Assembly: GCA_030613045.1 (NCBI GenBank)
Contig: JAUWMS010000250.1
Coordinates: 1 to 5,183, forward strand
Direction: 5' to 3'
From: Candidatus Latescibacterota bacterium
Lineage (GTDB): Bacteria > Latescibacterota > 4484-107
DNA: 5,183 nt
The position numbers and the translations under genes are program-made. The notes beneath the pieces are model-generated. The model was not told the origin of the DNA. It saw nothing but the letters and a program-made list of their open reading frames with translations, and ran no database searches. Shown one piece after another: positions 1 to 5,103 of the stretch. The stretch's first letter is position 1; each line of letters opens with the position of its first letter.

Positions 1-148
1 TCTCGGTCGGGGAGGAAATCTGACCCCCCCTTAGGGTAAGCTTGGGAACCTGCCCCTAAATATGCCATATTCTAACCTAAAACGCAAGAAAGGAGGAAGG
101 TGTATTCGAAAGTAATTCCCAATGCTTTCTAATATACCAGATCCATAG
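1..148 (+). other. Non-coding leader upstream of the TolC-like gene
   Basis: No credible coding region is visible here. The arms TTAGGG (31-36) and CCCTAA (54-59) could form a weak 6-bp stem. A strong purine tract, AGGAGGAAGG, lies at 91-100, but it is about 50 bases before the best start codon at 149 and only 3 bases before a GTG at 100 that opens a 10-codon reading frame ending in TAA at 130-132. A second mini-frame (ATG 122, encoding MLSNIPDP) ends with TAG at 146-148, directly against the ATG at 149. I see no convincing -35/-10 pair. An AT-rich patch near 57-75 is the only candidate -10 region. Confidence 0.5.
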
Positions 149-328
149 ATGAAACAGCGTTCTTTCGGAATGGCTGTCTGTTTGGGTATCCTCATCCCAA
201 TGCTGACAGGTCATAGCTCGTCCGCGTCGGAGCAAGCGAGCGCACAACACGACCGCAGTGCTCAATCCGGACACGATCATCCGGATCGCTTACGAACGCA
301 ATCCCAGGATTGCGGCCGCGCGGCATAA
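149..328 (+). CDS. Signal-peptide fragment of the TolC-like gene
   Basis: This frame encodes 59 residues starting MKQRSFGMAVCLGILIPMLT, a clear Sec signal peptide with a basic n-region and hydrophobic core. After about residue 35 the sequence (HDRSAQSGHDHPDRL onward) no longer looks like an outer-membrane efflux protein, while the +1 frame becomes TolC-like from 258. So only roughly 149-250 is probably genuine. The start ATG at 149 has no Shine-Dalgarno within 20 bases and abuts the TAG of an upstream mini-frame. An in-frame ATG at 170 is possible but would discard the basic n-region. Confidence 0.5.
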   Translation: MKQRSFGMAVCLGILIPMLTGHSSSASEQASAQHDRSAQSGHDHPDRLRTQSQDCGRAA

Positions 329-1211
329 GCTCCGATCCTCGGAATACAACTACAAGCTGTTTGAGAGCGAGTATTCCCAGTTCATCCCCCTGATCATGGA
401 CTCCCGGGTGCAGAGGGGAACCGAGGATTCGGAAAGAATCACCTCGGGAAGACTAACCGCGGGCCTGCGGAAGGAATTCTTCGACGGTTCCTCCGCGTCG
501 CTGGATGCGGGAAACGAGACCGAATGGGACTCGGAAGGCAGGAGCCACAACCAGTTTGTCGAAGGTCAGGTGGAGTTTCCCCTTTTCAGCTCCAACCGAA
601 AATTGAGCCGGGTGATCAAGCGGACCTTTGAAGAGAACGAACTCCACAACGCCAATCTGAACTACGTGGAGCGGGTGCGTACGGTGCTCCACGATGCGCA
701 GGAAGAGTATTACGATCTCATCGCCCGCACGCAGGTTCTAAACACCATCCGGAAATACAAGGAGCGGTTGGAATCGCTGCTGGACGAGCCATGGATTCGG
801 GATCATCCGGCCGACGCCCGGCAGATCGAGGACGAGATAAACTCCTTAGACTCCGACATCAAAGGCTGGGAAGTGACCGTATCCTCTCTTAAAATTCGAT
901 TACAAAGAAAGATCGGTCTGGAGAGCCTCGAGGGATTTCAGATCGAACCCGTTCCCCTCGGCCTGGGTGAGAGTGACTATTATGGGAGACACTACGTGGA
1001 GGAAAGCACCGAAACCCTTGTGGAACGGGCGATGGCCAACGATGTGAAGATCAAGGTCCTGCACAGTGTGATGGAGAGCGCCAAAGAGAAGAAGCGTCTG
1101 GCCGAACAAGGAAGGTGGGATACGTTCGTTTCCATAAATGGAGGATACAGCTATACGGGTTCAACGACGACGACGAGCCGGGGAAGGGGTATTCCGTGGG
1201 CATGGGGCTGA
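258..1211 (+). CDS. TolC-family outer-membrane efflux protein, main fragment
   Basis: This open frame of 317 residues starts at a GTG (258) that is probably not a true start: there is no signal peptide and no ribosome binding site before it, and the frame is closed upstream by TGA at 204-206. Residues 1-30 (VLNPDTIIRIAYERNPRIAAARHKL) are the canonical first helix of the outer-membrane efflux protein family. A strand-like segment with GRLTAGLRKEFFDGSSASLDAG and QVEFPLF follows, then long helices rich in Glu, Arg and Lys (about residues 115-220). The last family-like residues are WDTFVSINGGYSYTGS, up to 1163. The final 16 residues (TTTTSRGRGIPWAWG and stop) are out-of-frame readthrough. A gene caller would probably report this as a stand-alone TolC family protein. 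Confidence 0.7.
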   Translation: MLNPDTIIRIAYERNPRIAAARHKLRSSEYNYKLFESEYSQFIPLIMDSRVQRGTEDSERITSGRLTAGLRKEFFDGSSASLDAGNETEWDSEGRSHNQFVEGQVEFPLFSSNRKLSRVIKRTFEENELHNANLNYVERVRTVLHDAQEEYYDLIARTQVLNTIRKYKERLESLLDEPWIRDHPADARQIEDEINSLDSDIKGWEVTVSSLKIRLQRKIGLESLEGFQIEPVPLGLGESDYYGRHYVEESTETLVERAMANDVKIKVLHSVMESAKEKKRLAEQGRWDTFVSINGGYSYTGSTTTTSRGRGIPWAWG

Positions 1212-1597
1212 AAGTAAAGAAGTTCGACGCGAAGGTCCTGGATTACTCCCGCCTGAAGGCCGAGGAGGACATCCGCAACGTTCAGGCCCGCATCAAGGAT
1301 CGGGAATTGCAGACCGCGGCCCGGATACGCCAGGAGAAGGGGGAGGCCGAAAATCGCCGGAGCCAGTTGGAAAGTCTGTACGAGAGCCTGCAATCCCGAA
1401 GGAAGATCTACACGCTCAAACTGGAAAGCTATTTGAACGGGGAGGAGTCCATTGATAATCTGATCCCGACGTTCCGTTCGCTTCTGAATACGGAGAGGCA
1501 GTGTTATATGGTAGGGAACCATTATTTTGACAATATCCGGGACCTGGACTATCTCTGCGCGGTGTATTTTCAAAAACTGGGCATAGAAACGAAATGA
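1115..1597 (+). CDS. TolC-family outer-membrane efflux protein, C-terminal fragment
   Basis: The frame is open from 1115, but family-like sequence begins at 1163-1165 (Asn of NDDDEPGKGYSVGMGLKVKKFD). The segment before that (MGYVRFHKWRIQLYGF) is the wrong-frame copy of the true strand WDTFVSINGGYSYTGS. What follows is the second repeat of the outer-membrane efflux fold: a strand with GMGLKVKKFDAK, a long charged helix (LKAEEDIRNVQARIKDRELQ onward) and a closing helix with YLNGEESIDNLIPTFRSLLN, which fits the usual family C-terminus. It lacks a signal peptide and a plausible ribosome binding site, so it cannot make a channel alone. It ends in TGA 104 bases before the ABC exporter start. Confidence 0.65.
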   Translation: MGYVRFHKWRIQLYGFNDDDEPGKGYSVGMGLKVKKFDAKVLDYSRLKAEEDIRNVQARIKDRELQTAARIRQEKGEAENRRSQLESLYESLQSRRKIYTLKLESYLNGEESIDNLIPTFRSLLNTERQCYMVGNHYFDNIRDLDYLCAVYFQKLGIETK

Positions 1598-1606
1598 GCA
1601 TTTCAA

Positions 1607-1676
1607 AAATTTCAAAAATTGCCTGAGGTTCGAAGAAAATAGTCCATCTTTGAAATTTTGGCAATTTTTGAAATTT
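1607..1676. repeat. Perfect 17-bp AT-rich inverted repeat between tolC-like and ABC genes
   Basis: The arm AAATTTCAAAAATTGCC (1607-1623) is exactly reverse-complementary to GGCAATTTTTGAAATTT (1660-1676), with a 36-base spacer. The left arm overlaps a tandem pair of the 9-mer TTTCAAAAA (1601-1609 and 1610-1618). The right side contains TTTGAAATTT twice (1649-1658 and 1667-1676). No T-tract follows the right arm, so a simple rho-independent terminator is unlikely. The base composition is far more AT-rich than the flanking genes. It may be a dispersed intergenic repeat or an mRNA stabilising or processing hairpin inside the operon. Confidence 0.75.
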
Positions 1677-1689
1677 AGGCAAAGGAATG

Positions 1690-1695
1690 AAGGAG
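1690..1695 (+). promoter_or_regulatory. Ribosome binding site that sets the ABC exporter start
   Basis: AAGGAG sits 6 bases before the ATG at 1702. The earlier in-frame ATG at 1687 has only AGGA directly touching it, which is too close to work, so 1702 is the preferred start. Confidence 0.7.
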
Positions 1696-1701
1696 CAACC
1701 C

Positions 1702-4029
1702 ATGATTTTAGAGGTGTCGGAGGAAACAAAGGAGTTCGTGGAGGAGATTCCGGAGGAGATCCGGAATGCGCTGGACGGACGGATCGGTGCGGAGGAAAAA
1801 ATACGGGTGTCGGTCTCCACGGATATCACCCTGGAGGGTGAGTATGGAACCGGGTGGTTGGTGGCCACGGACAAGCGTTTGATGAGCTTCAGTCCGGATG
1901 GGACCGGCGCGCCCCGGGTGATCCACCTACCCCTGGAGGACGTGGCTTCGGTGGAGATGCAGAATCTGTTCGGCAGCAACACGCTGAAAGTGCGGACCGG
2001 GGATCGAGGGATCGAAATCGCGCGGTTTTCCAAATCCCTGGTGCCTAAGTTCGCGCAAGTGCCTTCGGAGATCGAAACGCTGATTCGTAAAAAGAAACCG
2101 TTGGAGAAGGGCGCTGAGGAAAAAACGGCGCATACAGAAGCGCGATCGGATCGAAAGCAACGCCGGTGTCCGAAATGTGGCCGCGTGATTCCGGAGTCGT
2201 CGGACGTGTGTCCCCGGTGCATCAAGAAGGGGAAGCTGCTCTATCGGCTCTTAGGATACGCGGCTCCTTACTGGAAGCTGTTTGCAACGGGGTTAAGCAT
2301 TATGTTAGTGGCCACGATCATCGGTCTGACGCCTCCTCTGCTGATGCGGATGCTGATAGACGACGTTTTGGTGACTAAACCGTTGACAGAGGGAATAAGC
2401 GGACTGCGAACGTTTATTCTGAGCCTGGCTCCAAGGGGAAGCACGTCCCTGTTAGCTTTGTTGGTCGGGCTTTCTATGGTCGTCAGCGTGTCGAGTAATG
2501 GGCTGCGTGCCTTCCGGGGCTATCTGATGGCGCGGTTCGGACAACGGATCACGCTCGATCTGCGCAATAAGCTATATCGCCATCTGCACGTGCTCTCGCT
2601 GGGATTTTATGCCCAGCGGGAGACAGGACGGATTATGTCGCGGGTCACGCAGGACGTCAGCCGGGTTCAGGATTTCATCAGCGAGGGCTTGCATGAGGGC
2701 ATCCGCAGCATCCTGACGCTCGTGCTCATCGCGGCGATTCTATTCCGGCTCAATGCGGGGCTGGCGATATTGGTGTTGCTGCCCACGCCGTTTCTCGTGA
2801 TCGTAACCTTGTTATTCAGCAAAAAGCTGCATCGGGTCTTCCACACCTTATGGAAACGGATGGCGGGGCTCAGCGCGATTCTGGCGGATACGCTGCCGGG
2901 CATGCGGGTGGTGAAGGCATTCACGCAGGAAGAGCGGGAGGTGGCCAAGTTCGACCGGAAGAGCGCCCAGCTTTTCTACATGGGGCTTCGGGCGGTCAAA
3001 TTGCGCACGATGTTTGGGCCGATGATGACCTTCATCACTTATTTGGGGACCGTGATTATCTGGTGGGTCGGAGGCCGGGAGGTGATGGAGGGCCATCTGA
3101 CGTTGGGGGATTTTACCGCGTTTACGGGGTATATGTGGCAATTCTATTTTCCGGTGCAGATGTTGTGCCGCCTGAATCATCGGTTCCAGCACGCGGCTAC
3201 GTCGGCGGAGCGGGTGTTCGAGATTTTAGATGCAGAACCTGATATTGCGGATATGCCGCACGCGACCGAGCTTCCGGAGGTCACGGGAAGGATTCAGTTC
3301 CGGGACGTGACTTTTGCGTACGAAGAGGGAAAGCCGGTGCTGAAGCACCTTGATTTCGACGTGGAGCCGGGAGAGATGATCGGTCTGGCCGGGCACAGCG
3401 GCGCGGGGAAAAGCACGCTGATCAACCTGATCTGCCGGTTCTACGACGTGAATGAGGGAGCGATTTTGATGGATGGGAAGGACGTGCGGGACGTGACGAT
3501 GAAGTCCCTGCGGAGCCAGATCGGGGTGGTGCTTCAGGATCCGTTTTTGTTCAACGGAACGGTGACGGAGAATATCTCGTACGGCCAGCCGGACGCCGCG
3601 ATGCGGCAGGTGATTGCGGCGGCCAAGGCGGCGAATGCGCACGATTTCATCATGGATTTCCCCGATGCGTACGACACGCAGGTGGGCGAACGGGGGACCA
3701 AGGTGTCCGCCGGGGAGCGGCAGCGACTGGCCATCGCCCGGGCGATTCTGAAGGATCCCCGGATACTGATCTTAGATGAGGCCACCTCGTCGGTAGATAC
3801 CGAGACCGAAGCCAAAATTCAGGAAGCGCTGGAACGGTTAGTCAAGGGACGCACTACCTTCGCCATCGCGCACCGTCTTTCCACCCTCCGGAACGCGGAT
3901 CGGCTCTTGATCTTAGAGAAAGGTGAGTTGGTGGAGATGGGCACCCACGAAGAACTGCTCAAGCAGGACGGGATTTACGCCAAGCTGTGCCGGATGCAGA
4001 CAAAACTGTCGAGCATCCGGGCATGGTGA
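1702..4029 (+). CDS. ABC exporter (TMD-NBD) with N-terminal PH-like domain and zinc ribbon
   Basis: A 775-residue inner-membrane half-transporter that should homodimerise and pump a substrate out of the cytoplasm with ATP. Residues 25-130 look like a bacterial PH-type domain (GWLVATDKRLMSFS, then LPLEDVASVEM). A charged linker leads to a zinc ribbon with Cys156, Cys159, Cys170 and Cys173 (CPKC and CPRC). The six-helix exporter domain spans about 185-500, with hydrophobic segments near 193-215, 249-268, 337-350, 353-373, 437-458 and 466-488. The nucleotide-binding domain has A-loop Tyr540, Walker A GHSGAGKST (564-572), Q-loop Gln612, X-loop TQVGERG, signature VSAGE (668-672), Walker B ILILDE with Asp692 and catalytic Glu693, and H-loop His724. 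All catalytic residues are present, so it should be active. VSAGE differs from LSGGQ, as in some other exporters. The usual exporter length is about 580; the extra ~180 residues are the N-terminal extension. With the DUF1854 gene next door it resembles the cyanophycin-metabolism-associated ABC transporter type (from memory). The substrate is unknown. Confidence 0.93.
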   Translation: MILEVSEETKEFVEEIPEEIRNALDGRIGAEEKIRVSVSTDITLEGEYGTGWLVATDKRLMSFSPDGTGAPRVIHLPLEDVASVEMQNLFGSNTLKVRTGDRGIEIARFSKSLVPKFAQVPSEIETLIRKKKPLEKGAEEKTAHTEARSDRKQRRCPKCGRVIPESSDVCPRCIKKGKLLYRLLGYAAPYWKLFATGLSIMLVATIIGLTPPLLMRMLIDDVLVTKPLTEGISGLRTFILSLAPRGSTSLLALLVGLSMVVSVSSNGLRAFRGYLMARFGQRITLDLRNKLYRHLHVLSLGFYAQRETGRIMSRVTQDVSRVQDFISEGLHEGIRSILTLVLIAAILFRLNAGLAILVLLPTPFLVIVTLLFSKKLHRVFHTLWKRMAGLSAILADTLPGMRVVKAFTQEEREVAKFDRKSAQLFYMGLRAVKLRTMFGPMMTFITYLGTVIIWWVGGREVMEGHLTLGDFTAFTGYMWQFYFPVQMLCRLNHRFQHAATSAERVFEILDAEPDIADMPHATELPEVTGRIQFRDVTFAYEEGKPVLKHLDFDVEPGEMIGLAGHSGAGKSTLINLICRFYDVNEGAILMDGKDVRDVTMKSLRSQIGVVLQDPFLFNGTVTENISYGQPDAAMRQVIAAAKAANAHDFIMDFPDAYDTQVGERGTKVSAGERQRLAIARAILKDPRILILDEATSSVDTETEAKIQEALERLVKGRTTFAIAHRLSTLRNADRLLILEKGELVEMGTHEELLKQDGIYAKLCRMQTKLSSIRAW

Positions 4030-4033
4030 TTTT

Positions 4034-4175
4034 GATTTCGGATTTGGGATTTCGGATTTTTTGCAACGCAGAGACGCAGAGTTCGCAGAGAAAACCAAAA
4101 ACCTGCGTGTGAAGTTCTCTGCGTTCTTTGCGTCTCTGCGTTGAGGTTTCATTCCGCAATCCGAAATCCGAAATC
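4034..4175. repeat. Nested double palindrome filling the ABC-DUF1854 gap
   Basis: Two inverted repeats are stacked one inside the other. The outer arms, 4034-4058 and 4151-4175, built on GATTTCGGATTT, match in 22 of 25 positions. The inner arms, 4064-4092 and 4115-4143, built on CAACGCAGAGACGCA, match in 26 of 29 positions. The central spacer is 22 bases (4093-4114). In RNA this would give a very long hairpin with a base composition unlike either neighbouring gene. Both sequence themes are ones I recall as dispersed intergenic repeats in many uncultured bacterial genomes, so this looks like a composite of two repeat families. The unit ends 19 bases before the DUF1854 start and keeps a spurious frame open from TTG 4141. 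Confidence 0.85.
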
Positions 4176-4183
4176 ATATTTGG

Positions 4184-4188
4184 GGGAG
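4184..4188 (+). promoter_or_regulatory. Ribosome binding site of the DUF1854 gene
   Basis: GGGAG, within a GGGGGAG tract, lies 6 bases before ATG 4195. This decides the start: the longer frame from TTG 4141 runs through the palindromic repeat and has no ribosome binding site. Confidence 0.65.
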
Positions 4189-4194
4189 CAAATT

Positions 4195-4698
4195 ATGGAT
4201 CGGATGCACATCGAGGATGAGATGGACCTCTTGGATCCAAAGGAACTCCGGGTGTCGTTGGACACGTTCGGGGATCTAAAGGTCCGCCTATCAGGGGAGG
4301 CATACACGAAGGTGCAGGCATTGCGGGCGTTTCCGATCTCGGAGGCGATGCGGTTCTTTGTGCTGAGGGAGGAGAGCGGGAAGGAGATCGGGATGATCGA
4401 GGATCCGGGCGCGTTGGATCCTTCGTCCCGGAAGGCATTGAAGGAGGAGTTGGAACGGCGGTATTTTATCCCGAAGATCGTTCGGATCAACCGCATTGAC
4501 GAGAGCTACGGCATGCCCCACTGGGACGTGCAGACGGACCGGGGCAACCGGCATTTTGAGTTGCAGACCCGGCAGGATGCGCGGCGGCTCTCAGCAGGGC
4601 GGGTGCTGATCCGGGATGCGGACGGGAACCGGTATGAAATCCCGGATATTCGGAAGCTGGATCCACAAAGTCGGGCGCTCGTGGAGGCGGAGGTGTGA
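4195..4698 (+). CDS. DUF1854 domain-containing protein (ABC transporter partner)
   Basis: A 167-residue soluble protein with no signal peptide or membrane segment, so probably cytosolic. It matches the DUF1854 family as I remember it: an RAFPIS segment (about residues 43-48), an acidic region with GKEIGMIEDPGALDPSSRKALKEEL, the ERRYFIPKIVRI motif (Arg89, Phe91, Pro93), W110DVQTDRG117, an ARRL segment and a final IRDADGNRYEIPDIRKLDPQSR stretch. The biochemical role of the family is unknown to me. In proteobacterial cyanophycin gene clusters a DUF1854 protein sits beside an ABC transporter, and the same order appears here 165 bases after the exporter, which supports a joint function. An alternative start is ATG 4204. 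LDP-x-SR occurs twice, near residues 71-76 and 156-161. The family call is fairly sure; the function is not known. Confidence 0.85.
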   Translation: MDRMHIEDEMDLLDPKELRVSLDTFGDLKVRLSGEAYTKVQALRAFPISEAMRFFVLREESGKEIGMIEDPGALDPSSRKALKEELERRYFIPKIVRINRIDESYGMPHWDVQTDRGNRHFELQTRQDARRLSAGRVLIRDADGNRYEIPDIRKLDPQSRALVEAEV

Positions 4699-4700
4699 GA

Positions 4701-4720
4701 ACGTGAAACGTGATGCGTGA
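4701..4720 (+). repeat. ACGTGAA-type repeat, left copy
   Basis: Just after the DUF1854 stop lies ACGTGAAACGTGA followed by TGCGTGA, and the theme continues as AACGTAAAACG to 4731. Positions 4701-4720 are complementary to 5016-5035 in 18 of 20 positions, so the two copies form an inverted pair about 295 bases apart. Confidence 0.75.
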
Positions 4721-4783
4721 AACGTAAAACGGAGAGCGAACAGTGACAGACGCTCCAGCGCTATGCCGTTTTCCGGACAAAGC

Positions 4784-4813
4784 CTGAATGCCCAAGGGAA
4801 TTCAGTTTTTTTT
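4784..4813 (+). terminator. Rho-independent terminator 1 after the DUF1854 gene
   Basis: CTGAAT (4784-4789) pairs with ATTCAG (4800-4805). CCC (4791-4793) can partly pair with GGG (4796-4798) inside, although the loop is then tight. Eight T residues follow directly (4806-4813). It points in the direction of the operon, 86 bases after the DUF1854 stop. It is the upstream member of a duplicated terminator pair. Confidence 0.75.
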
Positions 4814-4817
4814 GAAC

Positions 4818-4856
4818 AAAGCCTGAGCGCCCGAAGAGGGGTGTTCAGGCTTTTTT
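4818..4856 (+). terminator. Rho-independent terminator 2, strong 15-bp stem
   Basis: AAAGCCTGAGCGCCC (4818-4832) pairs with GGGTGTTCAGGCTTT (4839-4853), including two G-U pairs, around the loop GAAGAG, and the T-tract runs to 4856. This is a textbook intrinsic terminator for + strand transcription. Its left arm with flank (4814-4832) repeats 4775-4793 with few changes, so the two terminators look like a tandem duplication with a period of 39 bases. Together they mark the 3' end of the ABC-DUF1854 transcript. Confidence 0.9.
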
Positions 4857-5015
4857 GGGTGGACGAAATTTCGGACTTGCTTTTTCTCTCCTTCTTTCGT
4901 AAATTGTGCGCACACGGTGACCGGCTCAACCCCTTGCCGTGAACTCCACTCCGTTCCGTGCACGGTTCGGGGATTTCCCGGATCGTCCGAAGCGTGCACG
5001 GGAGGACGCTTTTTC
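4857..5015. other. Non-coding stretch with a long imperfect hairpin
   Basis: No credible gene is visible on either strand; the minus-strand frames here are low-complexity readings of the repeats. CCGTGCACGGTTCGG (4956-4970) pairs with CCGAAGCGTGCACGG (4987-5001) in 14 of 15 positions around a 16-base loop. A competing 5-bp stem, AGCGT (4991-4995) with ACGCT (5006-5010), is followed by TTTTT (5010-5014) and could act as a weak terminator. Two similar pyrimidine tracts, GCTTTTTCTC, occur at 4879-4888 and 5008-5017. Confidence 0.6.
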
Positions 5016-5035
5016 TCACGTTTCACGTTTCACGT
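5016..5035 (-). repeat. ACGTGAA-type repeat, right (inverted) copy
   Basis: TCACGTTTCACGTTTCACGT is the inverted partner of 4701-4720 (18 of 20 positions). The theme continues as TTTACG to 5041. It closes a segment of about 335 bases that contains the tandem terminators and the long hairpin. Confidence 0.75.
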
Positions 5036-5087
5036 TTTACGCAATAATCTTAGCATTCTCGCAAACTCCGCACACCACCCCCTTACA

Positions 5088-5094
5088 AAAGGAG
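5088..5094 (+). promoter_or_regulatory. Ribosome binding site of the last, partial gene
   Basis: AAAGGAG ends 9 bases before ATG 5104. This is a good match and spacing, and it indicates that the downstream gene is translated independently of the operon that ends at the terminators. Confidence 0.7.
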
Positions 5095-5103
5095 AACGCA
5101 CGG

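Larger units (their letters stand above)
149..1597 (+). pseudogene. TolC-family outer-membrane efflux protein, disrupted by two compensating frameshifts
   Basis: Read with two frame changes, this gives a protein of about 482 residues, a usual length for TolC/OEP channels. These form trimeric outer-membrane barrels with long periplasmic helices and serve as exit ducts for efflux pumps and type I exporters. The first part (149 to about 250) encodes a signal peptide: basic KQR, a hydrophobic core, and a likely cleavage near SSSA or ASA. The frame then moves +1. The middle contains IIRIAYERNPRIAAARHKLRS, the typical first helix of the family, and long charged coiled-coil-like stretches. At the ACG repeat (1163-1176) the frame moves back by one base. 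The tail then runs through GYSVGMGLKVKKFDAK to a helical segment ending YFQKLGIETK, matching the second OEP repeat. The ABC exporter follows 104 bases downstream. Whether the lesions are real decay or sequence error cannot be told from one copy. The family call is strong; the functional state is unknown. Confidence 0.8.

Noticed and set aside
42..73. Sigma-70-like promoter (TTGGGA at 42-47, TATTCT at 68-73)
   Set aside because: The spacing is 20 bases and both boxes match the consensus poorly, so it is not reported as a feature.
1161..1180. Programmed -1 frameshift in the TolC-like gene
   Set aside because: The site GGTTCAACG does not fit a slippery heptamer, no obvious downstream pseudoknot was seen, and the family does not use frameshifting as far as I know.
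1151..1729. Minus-strand open frame of 192 residues
   Set aside because: It is antisense to the TolC C-terminal region and translates the AT-rich repeat into FKNCQNFKD-type sequence; a shadow.
1416..2225. Long minus-strand open frame (269 residues) across the tolC-ABC junction
   Set aside because: It overlaps the PH and zinc-ribbon coding part of the ABC gene and the inverted repeat, has no ribosome binding site or recognisable domain, and has a low-complexity Ser/Pro/Arg-rich composition typical of antisense readings.
4034..4175. CRISPR array or insertion sequence in the ABC-DUF1854 gap
   Set aside because: The repeats are inverted and nested, not regularly spaced direct repeats with unique spacers, and no transposase is encoded.
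4141..4194. N-terminal extension of the DUF1854 protein from TTG 4141
   Set aside because: The extra 18 codons translate the palindromic repeat (RNPKS), and the ribosome binding site supports ATG 4195.
4591..5019. Minus-strand open frame of 142 residues over the terminator region
   Set aside because: It reads through both terminators and the ACGTGAA repeats (SRFTFHASRFTF is just the repeat translated) and overlaps the end of the DUF1854 gene.
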